In this document: positions 7,450-14,890 of the stretch, piece by piece
Layout: each line of letters begins with the position of its first letter
Position numbering within the stretch: position 1 is the first letter of the stretch
IMG/VR virus record: IMGVR_UViG_3300014932_000278
Span: 1 to 47,361 of that record
Origin: a virus
Length of the DNA stretch: 47,361 nt
Strand: one strand, 5' to 3'
Made by a program: the position numbers and the translations under genes
Notes under the pieces: model-generated
Told to the model about the DNA's origin: nothing
Database searches by the model: none
The model's input: only the letters and a program-made list of their open reading frames with translations

Positions 7450-7707
7450 ATGAAAACTAAAAAAGGAGAAACTTGCCCCTTGTGTGACGGCGGCAAAGTA
7501 ATATGGGGTACTTGTTGTAGTGGCAGAGAGTGCGGATGTTATGGGTTGCCCGTTACTACAGATTGTTATCAGTGCAAACATACAGGTGTATTGCAAGGTG
7601 ATATTGAGGAGGATGAAGTATCTGCTTTGCAAGAAGATATAAAATGGCAGGAAGATACTCAAAAATGGATGGAAGAAACATACCCTGATTATTTTAAACA
7701 GCAATAA
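7450..7707 (+). CDS. small zinc-finger protein with DnaJ-like cysteines
   Basis: 85 aa. The first half carries CPLCDGGK, two closely spaced Cys clusters (TCC and ECGC) and CYQCKHTG, reminiscent of the CxxCxGxG zinc modules of DnaJ. The second half is an acidic helix. A purine-rich site (aaaagagaaagagt) precedes the ATG. No family could be named. Related CxxC modules occur in the 10786 protein and in the portal. Confidence 0.6.
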   Translation: MKTKKGETCPLCDGGKVIWGTCCSGRECGCYGLPVTTDCYQCKHTGVLQGDIEEDEVSALQEDIKWQEDTQKWMEETYPDYFKQQ

Positions 7708-7709
7708 CC

Positions 7710-7931
7710 ATGACAGCCCACAAAAACTACTCCCCCAACCAGCAACGGCTCAAAGCTGACACGAAGCCGATGGTTATTAAAGCGAATGATATAGGAACGA
7801 AGCGGGTCAGGATAGACAGTAAAACCGAAATGATAATTCCCATTGACAAGGACGAGCAGGACGCAATAAACGAATGGTATGAGAAGCATAATAAGATTCA
7901 CTCACGGTATAAACATAAAAAGTCAGCGTAA
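7710..7931 (+). CDS. hypothetical protein
   Basis: 73 aa, strongly basic, with no recognised domain. Visible pieces are a K/R-rich N terminus, a central GTKRVRIDSKTEMIIP strand pattern and a lysine-rich C terminus (HSRYKHKKSA). It begins 2 bases after the preceding stop, so translation is probably coupled. The charge would suit nucleic-acid binding, but that is only suggestive. Confidence 0.55.
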   Translation: MTAHKNYSPNQQRLKADTKPMVIKANDIGTKRVRIDSKTEMIIPIDKDEQDAINEWYEKHNKIHSRYKHKKSA

Positions 7932-7942
7932 AAAAGAGAGAT

Positions 7943-8206
7943 ATGAATTGGGATGCTTTGGATTATTACAGAAATATGCCCGAAGAAGATAAGCCGCTTT
8001 ATAACGGTATGACGATTGAGCAGATAGAAAACAATATTCATAAAAGCATGTCGAATATCCACAAAAAAGAATATTTAGATAATTGTAGGCAGGTAATCAC
8101 AAATCAAATGACGGGGTATAATTTAAACCAAATAGATAGTATAAAGAACTACAATTTTGATTTAACAATGTATTATCTCGTATTGGCGGGAGAGTATAGT
8201 AAGTAA
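7943..8206 (+). CDS. hypothetical protein
   Basis: 87 aa. A good purine-rich site (aaaaaagagagat) precedes the ATG. The protein is tyrosine- and asparagine-rich (MNWDALDYYRNMPEE near the start), mostly helical and soluble. No family recognised. It is one of a run of small early genes between the helicase and the resolvase. Confidence 0.55.
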   Translation: MNWDALDYYRNMPEEDKPLYNGMTIEQIENNIHKSMSNIHKKEYLDNCRQVITNQMTGYNLNQIDSIKNYNFDLTMYYLVLAGEYSK

Positions 8207-8235
8207 ATAACATTTAACCACATTAAACAAATAGC

Positions 8236-8439
8236 ATGAAAAAGTACATAGTATCATTATGGAGAATGATAACCGCCGATAAGTGGGTAGTTGTAACTAT
8301 AAAAAATAAAGTGGAGGCTGAATTTACAAGCAGTAAGATAAGTACAATAGATTGTTTGATGTTGTCGCATGAATTTAACGAAATGTCGCAAGAGGTAGAC
8401 CAACAAGCAGCATTGGTAGATATGTTTAAGAATAACTAA
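8236..8439 (+). CDS. hypothetical protein
   Basis: 67 aa, beginning MKKYIVSLWRMITADKWVVV, which reads as a beta hairpin rather than a membrane segment, followed by an acidic helical C terminus. No family recognised. It shares the orientation and close spacing of the neighbouring small early genes. Confidence 0.5.
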   Translation: MKKYIVSLWRMITADKWVVVTIKNKVEAEFTSSKISTIDCLMLSHEFNEMSQEVDQQAALVDMFKNN

Positions 8440-8448
8440 CTCCCCACC

Positions 8449-8616
8449 ATGACCCCACCCGAAAAACTAATAAATGACCTGATTAAAGAAGATTCAGAAG
8501 TGACAATAGGTGACTATCTGAAACTTTTGGATGAATTGGAATTGATAAAGATAACGACATTTTTAACCGAAGCCGAAGAAGAATATTTTGAGGCGATAAA
8601 AATACATGCAGCATGA
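8449..8616 (+). CDS. small acidic hypothetical protein
   Basis: 55 aa, beginning MTPPEKLINDLIKEDSE. It is acidic and predicted helical throughout. Its stop overlaps the next start in the ATGA arrangement (8613-8616), the coupling seen at real gene borders in this region. It begins 9 bases after the previous stop. No function inferred. Confidence 0.55.
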   Translation: MTPPEKLINDLIKEDSEVTIGDYLKLLDELELIKITTFLTEAEEEYFEAIKIHAA

Positions 8617-8945
8617 CAGACACGCAAACCAAATACTTCGTTACATCGCTAAGGCGTGTTTTATACCTGTCCAAAATATACCTGTACGAAGTAGATACGT
8701 TGAAGACCTGCAAGGTTACGCCGTTCTTTATGAAAGATGGTTGCAAGCGTATCGAGAATGCCGTAAAAGCTATGATTAACGATGTGATGTGCAAAGGTTC
8801 ACCCGAAACATGGGAGCAGGTTAAAGCAGACCTTAATAACGATCAGCTGCATGACATTTCACTTTTGCTCGAATGGGCATCAGGTGTAAAAAATATAGGT
8901 GAAGTTTTAGAAGCATTAAAAAGTATTGAACCGATAGCAGCATAA
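8613..8945 (+). CDS. hypothetical protein
   Basis: 110 aa with a mixed helical composition. It begins MTDTQTKYFVTSLRRVLYLS and ends in a helix with LLEWASGVKNIGEVLEALKS. The start overlaps the previous stop by 4 bases. It lies immediately upstream of the RuvC-like resolvase. No family recognised. Confidence 0.55.
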   Translation: MTDTQTKYFVTSLRRVLYLSKIYLYEVDTLKTCKVTPFFMKDGCKRIENAVKAMINDVMCKGSPETWEQVKADLNNDQLHDISLLLEWASGVKNIGEVLEALKSIEPIAA

Positions 8946-8972
8946 CCATTTTTAACAATCAAAAAAAGTAAG

Positions 8973-9389
8973 ATGAAAAGATACGATTACATTATAGGGA
9001 TTGATACGGGGGTGAATACTGGTTATGCTCATTGGTGTTGTAAGACAAAAGAATTTATGCATATCGGTACGCACACTATTCACGAAGTGATGCATTTCGT
9101 AAAGGATATTTCCGAGCATTTCAATATCAAAGTCCGTTTTGAGGATGCCCGTCTTCGTAAGTGGTTTGGCAAAGCGGGTAAAGAGCAGCTACAAGGCGCA
9201 GGGAGTATCAAAAGGGACGCTAAAATATGGGAGGACTATCTTACCTACCTAAAAATAGATTTCGAGGCTGTACCGCCAAAGAACAACAAAACCAAATTAG
9301 ATAGTAAGGCGTTCAAGGCTATTACGGGATGGAAGGGTGTAACCAATGTTCACGCTCGTGATGCCGCTATGCTCGTCTTCGGCTTTTAA
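8973..9389 (+). CDS. RuvC-like Holliday junction resolvase
   Basis: 138 aa. The RNase H-fold signature of RuvC is visible: the first strand GIDTGVNTGYA with D11, an acidic strand VRFEDAR with E57, and the C-terminal helix NVHARDAAMLV with D130. These are the expected metal ligands. The enzyme would cleave branched DNA made by RecT-driven recombination and replication before packaging. It is about 30 aa shorter than cellular RuvC, as usual for phage versions. It converges with the minus-strand GIY-YIG gene 33 bases away. Confidence 0.82.
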   Translation: MKRYDYIIGIDTGVNTGYAHWCCKTKEFMHIGTHTIHEVMHFVKDISEHFNIKVRFEDARLRKWFGKAGKEQLQGAGSIKRDAKIWEDYLTYLKIDFEAVPPKNNKTKLDSKAFKAITGWKGVTNVHARDAAMLVFGF

Positions 9390-9422
9390 TCCTTCATCGG
9401 CGTTAGGTGATGGGGTAAAAGA

Positions 9423-9743
9423 TTACGCCGCTTTATTGCGCACCATAGATTTATACGAAGGGCAATCTTTAGAGGCTAACGCTTTGTTTAGTAGGGGTGA
9501 TGTTTTTAGGTATTCGTGTATCCAAAAAATTTCCCTTCCCCTATCTTCGCAAACTTCTATTAATGAAATTTCCATTTTAATACCTTTTTCGTGCCAAAAT
9601 CTCATGTATGTGTAAATTGGTGAATTGGCAGACTTCATATTGCAGTAGTGACCACTCAGTCTATTTTCTATCCTGTCGTAAGTGCTTCCAATATATACCA
9701 CTTCATTGGTTTGCGGATTGGTTAACTTGTAGATATTGCACAT
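9423..9743 (-). CDS. GIY-YIG endonuclease-domain protein
   Basis: 106 aa on the minus strand. The start MCNIYKLTNPQTNEVVYIGST holds both GIY and YIG strands of the nuclease fold, followed by Arg and His positions (RIENRLSGHY) and a Glu-rich helix. It is a stand-alone single-domain member of the family. Its own promoter (9759-9790) carries a 15-bp operator shared with the gene at 10125, so the small HTH protein at 9834 probably controls it. Confidence 0.78.
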   Translation of the reverse strand: MCNIYKLTNPQTNEVVYIGSTYDRIENRLSGHYCNMKSANSPIYTYMRFWHEKGIKMEISLIEVCEDRGREIFWIHEYLKTSPLLNKALASKDCPSYKSMVRNKAA

Positions 9744-9758
9744 AATAATTGTTTTTCT

Positions 9759-9790
9759 TAAAGTTAATCATTGTTTATCAACTAAACAAA
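9759..9790 (-). promoter_or_regulatory. minus-strand promoter of the GIY-YIG gene
   Basis: On the minus strand: TTTG (complement of 9787-9790), a 20-base spacer and TAACTTTA (complement of 9759-9766). The palindrome GTTTA-N5-TAAAC at 9773-9787 fills most of the spacer, so a bound repressor would block RNA polymerase. Confidence 0.7.
9773..9787. promoter_or_regulatory. operator 1, GTTTA-N5-TAAAC
   Basis: GTTTATCAACTAAAC is a 15-bp inverted repeat (7-bp arms if the flanking TT and AA are counted). It lies in the promoter spacer 6 bases from the -7 box. The same GTTTA-N5-TAAAC form recurs at 10055-10069 at the same 6-base distance from a -7 box. Confidence 0.65.
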
Positions 9791-9794
9791 AGTA

Positions 9795-9829
9795 TTTGTG
9801 TACTTTCTAAACATTTTTATTTACATTTG
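9795..9829 (+). promoter_or_regulatory. promoter of the HTH gene, probably leaderless transcript
   Basis: A perfect -7 box TACATTTG (9822-9829) ends 4 bases before the ATG at 9834. The nearest TTTG (9795-9798) is 23 bases upstream, a little long. The transcription start would fall at or next to the ATG. Confidence 0.6.
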
Positions 9830-9833
9830 CGGC

Positions 9834-9998
9834 ATGGCTAAAATTGAATGGAAAAGTCAACAAGTATTGGCAACTGAATTAGGTGTATCGGTGCAGGTAA
9901 TCCACAACTGGATAAAGCGTAATGATAAGCGGATAAAGTATAAAAAGGATGAAAACACAGGTTTAACACTTGTAAGGTCTGTTGAAGTCAAAAAATAG
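9834..9998 (+). CDS. small helix-turn-helix regulator
   Basis: 54 aa, taking the ATG at 9834. An upstream GTG at 9798 in the same frame lies above the -7 box and is unlikely. Residues about 8-28 (SQQVLATELGVSVQVIHNWI) form a clear helix-turn-helix of the excisionase/MerR-like kind. It lies between two promoters carrying the same 15-bp operator and is the natural candidate to bind them. The absence of a leader suggests regulated or low-level translation. Whether it is a repressor, activator or excisionase-like factor is not known. Confidence 0.75.
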   Translation: MAKIEWKSQQVLATELGVSVQVIHNWIKRNDKRIKYKKDENTGLTLVRSVEVKK

Positions 9999-10022
9999 TT
10001 TCCTTTGTGGGCTTACGTTTCA

Positions 10023-10040
10023 GACTATTTTCAAAAATAG
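10023..10040. repeat. AT-rich palindromes between HTH gene and 10125
   Basis: ACTATTTT-CA-AAAATAGT forms a near-continuous palindrome just downstream of the HTH gene. A further AAAATAGT copy lies at the gene's stop codon. They may be extra operator half-sites or a weak transcription stop. Confidence 0.35.
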
Positions 10041-10051
10041 TTCTTAATTTA

Positions 10052-10083
10052 TTTGTTTAGTAACTAAACACGGTGTAATATTA
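10052..10083 (+). promoter_or_regulatory. operator-controlled promoter of the 10125 gene
   Basis: TTTG (10052-10055), a 20-base spacer and TAATATTA (10076-10083). The -7 box is a weaker match, but alignment with the minus-strand promoter at 9759-9790 is close: both read TTTGTTTAGT at the -33 side and keep the operator in the same place. A second palindrome, TGTAATATTACA (10074-10085), overlaps the -7 box. Confidence 0.55.
10055..10069. promoter_or_regulatory. operator 2, GTTTA-N5-TAAAC
   Basis: GTTTAGTAACTAAAC is a perfect palindrome around one central base. It overlaps the G of the -33 box and lies 6 bases from the -7 box, exactly as operator 1 does. Confidence 0.65.
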
Positions 10084-10124
10084 CATCACAATACGGCACT
10101 GACGCAGTATTAAAAGCTCTCAAA

Positions 10125-10694
10125 ATGACACAAGCAACCAACTACACAGAATTAGTTACTTTGGCTAACATCAAATTCCCTCACTACGGAATTACTGAAA
10201 TCATTACAGGCTACGAAGGTTTTGAAGATGAAAACGAAGTAGCAACTACGAGCACGTACGAATTGCCAACCGAAGTAAGGGAGTGGATAAAAGAACAGGT
10301 GACTATTTACAACGGTCTGAGCATATCTGAAAAAGTTCTTTCTTTCGTTTCTGCAAGCGATGTAGAGGTGACTTGTTTAGGCGTTGCAAAGCGTTTCAAC
10401 ATGGAAAGCGGAACAAACCTAATTTTATCACACCTTGCAAAAGCGGGTCTGATTACCGAAAGGATTGAGCGCAACGGAACTCGGAAATTTTCAACTAAAC
10501 AGACAGATACCCACGTAGTTATTGATGGCGTAGCGAATTATAGCGTACGAGCTATCGATAGTCAATACCCACAACACAAGGTTGTATTTACGGGTAGCGA
10601 AACGGGCTGTTGGGCTTACATCAACAAGTGTCACGAATATTGTATGAATAACGAACCAATACAACGCTCGCATACTTACGACAGTCAATTTTAA
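10125..10694 (+). CDS. hypothetical protein with winged-helix-like segment
   Basis: 189 aa. The N-terminal half is acidic. A central segment (about 80-125: LGVAKRFNMESG...ILSHLAKAGLITERIERNG) looks like a winged helix. The C terminus holds two Cys/His-containing stretches. No family recognised. The promoter carries the same operator as the divergent GIY-YIG gene. A 9-bp inverted repeat, AAGCTCTCA (10114-10122) and TGAGAGCTT (10708-10716), flanks the gene; its meaning is unclear. Confidence 0.6.
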   Translation: MTQATNYTELVTLANIKFPHYGITEIITGYEGFEDENEVATTSTYELPTEVREWIKEQVTIYNGLSISEKVLSFVSASDVEVTCLGVAKRFNMESGTNLILSHLAKAGLITERIERNGTRKFSTKQTDTHVVIDGVANYSVRAIDSQYPQHKVVFTGSETGCWAYINKCHEYCMNNEPIQRSHTYDSQF

Positions 10695-10785
10695 AGAACC
10701 TGTTACCTGAGAGCTTCAGGCGTGGAGCAGAATACGACATCAACTGCACCATTCACTCACCCGCAATGCGGTAAAATAGAAGGAT

Positions 10786-11226
10786 ATGAAAAACGTTACA
10801 TTAGGTTGTATATGTGCAAAGTGCGGCGGTAGTGGAAAAATTGATTGGTCTAATCAAGATGGCGGCGTGTGTTATAAATGTGAAGGTGTTGGGTATATAG
10901 GTGAAATGCCAGAAGGGTTTTTAAGGGCTAATAAAGAGGCTAAAGATTTAGCGAGGGCTTTGGTAATGTCTGCACATAATAGCAGAAGGGCTAAAGGTAC
11001 TTCTATTTGCTATCCAACGTATGAATTTAGCTATGTTACAATAGATGAAATGATTAATAAAGGCATTAGCTTTAAGTTTAAATATTCTGATTTTTGGATG
11101 TATATGCCCGACTGCTCAATAAGGTTCGGGTTTGACGCTCGTGATAATTTCGGATATTGCTATGAGATTGTAGTAGGCGGCGAGTTTATTGCTATTAATC
11201 CCATAAAGTTTGAATTAACAGCATAA
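10786..11226 (+). CDS. zinc-finger hypothetical protein
   Basis: 146 aa. The N terminus has CAKCGGSGKI and CYKCEGVGYI, two CxxCxGxG-type modules like one repeat of the DnaJ zinc domain. A helical middle (KEAKDLARALVMSAHNSRR) and a beta-rich C-terminal half follow. A purine-rich site (agaaggat) precedes the ATG. The cysteines may bind zinc; the partner is unknown. Confidence 0.6.
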   Translation: MKNVTLGCICAKCGGSGKIDWSNQDGGVCYKCEGVGYIGEMPEGFLRANKEAKDLARALVMSAHNSRRAKGTSICYPTYEFSYVTIDEMINKGISFKFKYSDFWMYMPDCSIRFGFDARDNFGYCYEIVVGGEFIAINPIKFELTA

Positions 11227-11259
11227 CCCCACCCATTGTTAACTTAAAAAGAAAGAAGG

Positions 11260-11562
11260 ATGAAAACGGTAAAAACATTTGAGGAAATAAGCGCATTGCC
11301 GCTAAAGACAAAAATATATCTGCCTACTGAAACAAATATTAAGTGGTGGTATTATGCAGGGGTTAACCCGATGGCTAATTTATCAGTAATGCTAATTTCA
11401 GCGGGTAGCGTGCAAAAAATAGATGGATTGTATTTAGGGCGTGATAGTGCAGATACCTACTACCTAAACTATGACGAGGCTTGCGCAGCTTTACTCGAAA
11501 ATGCTAAGTCGAACGTTAGTAAGGTGCAGCGAATATTTATAGACAAGAATCACCAATTTTAG
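11260..11562 (+). CDS. hypothetical protein
   Basis: 100 aa. It opens MKTVKTFEEISALPL, followed by a beta-rich middle with WWYYAGVNP and a C-terminal helix. A strong purine-rich site (aaaaagaaagaagg) precedes the ATG. No family recognised. It follows the zinc-finger gene by 33 bases and shares its orientation. Confidence 0.5.
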   Translation: MKTVKTFEEISALPLKTKIYLPTETNIKWWYYAGVNPMANLSVMLISAGSVQKIDGLYLGRDSADTYYLNYDEACAALLENAKSNVSKVQRIFIDKNHQF

Positions 11563-11647
11563 CACCACAGGGCGAGGCATCTGGTCAACCTCGGCACGAC
11601 TGCATAACATTCATTAACCAAAATAAGTAACATTAACCTGATAGGAT

Positions 11648-11992
11648 ATGAAAGCGTTCGTGAGAATTGAAGCCAAAGAGATAATAGACGGTCATGAAAT
11701 AGAAATTGACATACCGTGTATCCCAAGAATTGGTGAGTACTTTTTCTTGTCTAAGCAAATGGATTCCGACATATCATTTATCATTAAAAGAGATATAGGC
11801 AGACTTTGGGCTTATTCGGATTGGTTTTATGGGTTCAGCAGAAATTTTGATTTTGATAGTCCAATAACTAATGATATATTAGAATGCTTTAGCTTGAGCG
11901 ATGTGATTTTGGTTAAATCTATCACCTATTCGCCCCAATTCAATTACTATCCAATAATCGAGTTATCCGATACCATGAAAGAAAAGGATTAA
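11648..11992 (+). CDS. hypothetical protein
   Basis: 114 aa, beginning MKAFVRIEAKEIIDGHEIEI. It is rich in aromatic residues and short beta strands, acidic overall, and has no recognised motif. It is the last early gene before the gene-free stretch upstream of the terminase genes. An 84-base spacer in front of it contains a CGAGG...CCTCG stem. Confidence 0.5.
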   Translation: MKAFVRIEAKEIIDGHEIEIDIPCIPRIGEYFFLSKQMDSDISFIIKRDIGRLWAYSDWFYGFSRNFDFDSPITNDILECFSLSDVILVKSITYSPQFNYYPIIELSDTMKEKD

Positions 11993-12047
11993 CCACCCCT
12001 AAACATTTATTTGGACGGGTGAGGGAGAAAGGTATTGTGAAAGTTCG

Positions 12048-12335
12048 TATCTTTGGTAGTGATAAATCAAAATACGCCTATCGAAGTAACCTGATTACAT
12101 ATTCCTGCCCGACTCATTAGAGTCTACCAACCGTATGAGGCAGTAGTCAGGGAGTGCCGAGATCAACGCAGATGCTATCTATTCAAGACGGTAGTAATGA
12201 AATCAAAATCGAATTAAATATTATTAAACCCCCGACGTTGCCGCTGTTCTCAGCTTAATGCAACTATACAGTATCGCTCACTTACGAGTACTTTCGGGTT
12301 TCAGTTTGTCAAGGGGGCTGGGGGTCGGTGAGATG
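12048..12335 (+). ncRNA. candidate structured RNA or packaging element before terminase
   Basis: The 458 bases between 11992 and 12451 contain no convincing gene but many nested complementary pairs. Block 1: CCTGATTAC (12090-12098) with GTAGTCAGG (12143-12151); inside it TGCC (12106-12109) with GGCA (12139-12142); then GACTC-ATTA-GAGTC (12111-12124). ACCGT (12130-12134) can pair outside the block with ACGGT (12188-12192), making a pseudoknot. Block 2: CCGAC (12232-12236) with GTCGG (12324-12328); inside it GTTGC (12237-12241) with GCAAC (12260-12264) enclosing GCTG-TTCT-CAGC. A perfect -7 box TATCTTTG (12048-12055) precedes block 1 but lacks a clear -33 box. It could be a non-coding RNA or a cos/pac-region element. 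Confidence 0.5.
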
Positions 12336-12370
12336 GAGAATCCCACTAACTTTTAGGGCGGCAAAATAAA

Positions 12371-12401
12371 TTTGTTATATTACAACTAATCACTAACTTT
12401 G
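12371..12401 (+). promoter_or_regulatory. late promoter of the terminase operon
   Basis: TTTG (12371-12374), a 19-base spacer and TAACTTTG (12394-12401): an exact match to the Bacteroidota consensus. A stem of 12405-12410 with 12419-12424 lies at the 5' end of the resulting transcript, ahead of the terminase start at 12451. Confidence 0.82.
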
Positions 12402-12450
12402 TACCTCCCGTGATGATGCGGGGGAATTTCTCACCTCAATCGAAAATACT

Positions 12451-12912
12451 ATGGCAGCTAAAGGCAATAAAAATGCCGTAGGCAACGAAGGTGGTCGCCC
12501 GACTAAATACAAACCTGAGTACAATGATCAAGCCTACAAACTATCCTTATTGGGTCATATTGATTCGGAATTAGCCGAGTTTTTTGAGGTTGATGAATCA
12601 ACAATAAATAACTGGAAAATTGCATATCCTGAGTTTTTAGAGTCCGTAAAAAGAGGAAAGGCAATCGCTGATGGTGAAATAACAGAAAGTTTATATAAAT
12701 CCGCAATGGGCTACGAGCATCCCGATACCGATATTCGTGTTTGCAATAACGAAATCATAGAAACCCCAATAATGAAGTATTACCCACCTAATGCAACCTC
12801 CTTGATATTTTGGCTAAAGAATAGACAGCCTAAGAAATGGCGAGATAAGCAGGAGGTTGCTCATGAGGGCGGTATGGATATTACTTGGACTGAGAATAAA
12901 ACATACAAATAG
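12451..12912 (+). CDS. terS: terminase small subunit
   Basis: 153 aa. After a Gly/Asn/Lys-rich start typical of the family, residues about 30-60 form a helix-turn-helix (GHIDSELAEFFEVDESTINNWK). A second region around GEITESLYKSAMGY, and PPNATSLIFWLKNRQPKKWRDK near the C terminus, are classic small-terminase features. It would recognise the phage packaging site and hand DNA to the large subunit. Its stop shares a base with the GTG of the nuclease gene that follows. Confidence 0.9.
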   Translation: MAAKGNKNAVGNEGGRPTKYKPEYNDQAYKLSLLGHIDSELAEFFEVDESTINNWKIAYPEFLESVKRGKAIADGEITESLYKSAMGYEHPDTDIRVCNNEIIETPIMKYYPPNATSLIFWLKNRQPKKWRDKQEVAHEGGMDITWTENKTYK

Positions 12913-13502
12913 TGTCAGCAGTTTTTATATATGTAATTAAGCATCCGACAACTTTAGAAGTAAAGTATGTTGGTAAAACTATTGACCCGAAGTATAGGTT
13001 TAGAAAACACCTGACCGAGCGGAATAAGACTTACAAATGCCAATGGATAAAAGGGATGTTAGCCAAAGGATTGAAGCCTTTATTTGAGGTTATTGAGGAA
13101 TGTAATTCTGATAATTGGGAAGACAGGGAGCGGCATTTTATAGCGCATTATCGCAGCGTTACCATAACAGGACTTTTGAACATAACAGATGGTGGTGAAA
13201 GTGGTTCATCTGTAAAGGGCACTAAAATGCCTCAATATGTTAAGGATAAAATATCCGCATCAAATACAGGTAATGACCGCCCCGACTTGTCAGAATATAA
13301 TAAAACATCAAAATCTATTCCTGTAAACCAATATGACTTATCAGGAAATCTCATAGCTACGCATCAATCAGCGAGAGCGGCGGCAATATCAATCGGGCGG
13401 AATCAAAGACGCATACAAGCCATGTGTAAATATGGCAAGGTTGGAGAGAAAACCATAAACCATGTTGCGGGGTTCGTATTCAAGTACGCAATAGCATCCT
13501 GA
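12912..13502 (+). CDS. GIY-YIG homing endonuclease with NUMOD motifs
   Basis: 196 aa, GTG start. Residues 5-25 contain the GIY-YIG strands (FIYVIKHP...KYVGKT), followed by RFRKHL and a Glu-rich helix. A NUMOD3-like segment (KDKISASNTGN) and a NUMOD1-like segment (VNQYDLSGNLIATHQSARAA) supply DNA contacts. The gene fits exactly between the terminase subunits: it shares one base with each neighbour (12912 and 13502), so it is translationally coupled on both sides. Homing nucleases next to terminase genes can also take part in packaging cleavage; that is not shown here. Confidence 0.88.
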   Translation: MSAVFIYVIKHPTTLEVKYVGKTIDPKYRFRKHLTERNKTYKCQWIKGMLAKGLKPLFEVIEECNSDNWEDRERHFIAHYRSVTITGLLNITDGGESGSSVKGTKMPQYVKDKISASNTGNDRPDLSEYNKTSKSIPVNQYDLSGNLIATHQSARAAAISIGRNQRRIQAMCKYGKVGEKTINHVAGFVFKYAIAS

Positions 13503-14860
13503 TGGACTTAACCCACAAACAAACAATAGCACTCGATATACTGCAAGACGACAAGACGACCGAATTAATATTTGGTGGTGGTGCTGGTGGTGGCAAGTCT
13601 ATTCTTGGCGTTTATTGGATTTTAAAGAACTGTTTGAAGTATAAGGGGACAAGGTGGGTAATTGGCAGAAGTAGCCTTAAAACACTAAAGGAAACCACTT
13701 TAAACAGCTTTTGGCAAGTGTGTGCTATGCAGGGTGTAAAAGTAGGGGTTCACTTCAAATACAACGACATAAAAAGCCTTGCGACGTTCTCAAACGGTAG
13801 CGAAATAATGTTTAAGGACTTGGGCTATTACCCGTCCGACCCGAATTTTGATGAACTTGGTTCGCTTGAAATAACAGGGGCTTTTGTTGACGAGTGCAAT
13901 CAGATCATAGAAAAGGCATGGTTGGTTCTTAAATCCCGTATCAGGTTCAAACTTGATGAATACGGCATTATTCCCAAAATACTAGGTACTTGCAACCCTT
14001 CAAAGAATTGGGTGTACATGCAATACTACTCACCCCATAAAAGACATGAATTACCCGCTTACAAACAGTTTGTGCAGTCACTCATAGACGACAACGATAA
14101 AATATCTAAACATTACCGAGATAACCTGCTAACGCTCGATAAAATAAGCAAAGAGCGGCTATTATTTGGTAATTGGGAATACTCGGACGACCCCACTCTA
14201 TTATGCGATTACGACGCAATAGTTGACCTGTTCACCAATGACCATGTAAAACCAACAGGAATAAAGTATATCAGCGCAGACTTAGCAATGCAGGGGCGTG
14301 ATAAGTTCATTGCAGGTGCTTGGGATGGCTTGATATGCAAAGTGGCCTTAGACCAGCCAAAAAGCACCGGAAAGAGTATTGAAACTGATTTACGCAGGCT
14401 GATGGAGTTGAACGGAGTTGGCAGGAGCAGAACCGTTGTCGATAGTGACGGGATGGGGAATTACCTTGAATCGTATTTGGAGGGGATAAAAGAGTTTCAT
14501 GGCGGGGCGGCGGCTGTACCTGTTTATTCACTTGTTGATGACGGAGCATATGACGGCAAGAATCCCCCCGCAGAGTATGCTAACATTAAAGCTCAATGCG
14601 CCTACAAGCTGGCAGAATTGATAAATAATCGGGCAATCAAGATATTATGTACACCTGAGCAAAAACAAGCCATTATTGAGGAAATAGGCATACTAAAGGC
14701 GGATAGTGTGGATAAGGACGAAACAAAGAAGCGGATAATCAAAAAGGAATTGATGAAGGAGTTGTTAGGCCGTTCGCCTGATTATCTCGATATGCTGATT
14801 ATGCGTATGTACTTTGAGATACAGCATCCCGACCCTGAATGTTACGTAGACAGGGGATAA
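13502..14860 (+). CDS. terL: terminase large subunit
   Basis: 452 aa. The ATPase has Walker A GGAGGGKS (26-33) and a Walker B-type strand GAFVDE (126-131). The nuclease half has an RNase H-like start YISADLAMQGRDK (256-268), an acidic strand VVDSDGMG (312-319) and a late acidic segment near RSPDYLDMLIMRMYF. It powers packaging into the procapsid through the portal and cuts concatemers. Length is normal for the family. The start overlaps the previous stop by one base. Confidence 0.95.
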   Translation: MDLTHKQTIALDILQDDKTTELIFGGGAGGGKSILGVYWILKNCLKYKGTRWVIGRSSLKTLKETTLNSFWQVCAMQGVKVGVHFKYNDIKSLATFSNGSEIMFKDLGYYPSDPNFDELGSLEITGAFVDECNQIIEKAWLVLKSRIRFKLDEYGIIPKILGTCNPSKNWVYMQYYSPHKRHELPAYKQFVQSLIDDNDKISKHYRDNLLTLDKISKERLLFGNWEYSDDPTLLCDYDAIVDLFTNDHVKPTGIKYISADLAMQGRDKFIAGAWDGLICKVALDQPKSTGKSIETDLRRLMELNGVGRSRTVVDSDGMGNYLESYLEGIKEFHGGAAAVPVYSLVDDGAYDGKNPPAEYANIKAQCAYKLAELINNRAIKILCTPEQKQAIIEEIGILKADSVDKDETKKRIIKKELMKELLGRSPDYLDMLIMRMYFEIQHPDPECYVDRG

Positions 14861-14890
14861 ATAAATATTAGGCATACCAAATAAAATAAA

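Noticed and set aside
9346-9615. Plus-strand frame of 89 codons after the RuvC-like gene
   Set aside because: It is antisense to the clear GIY-YIG gene at 9423-9743 and overlaps the resolvase end. A shadow frame.
12100-12200. tRNA gene in the stretch before terminase
   Set aside because: Stems are present but no acceptor stem, anticodon arm and T-loop (GTTCRA) combination could be laid out.
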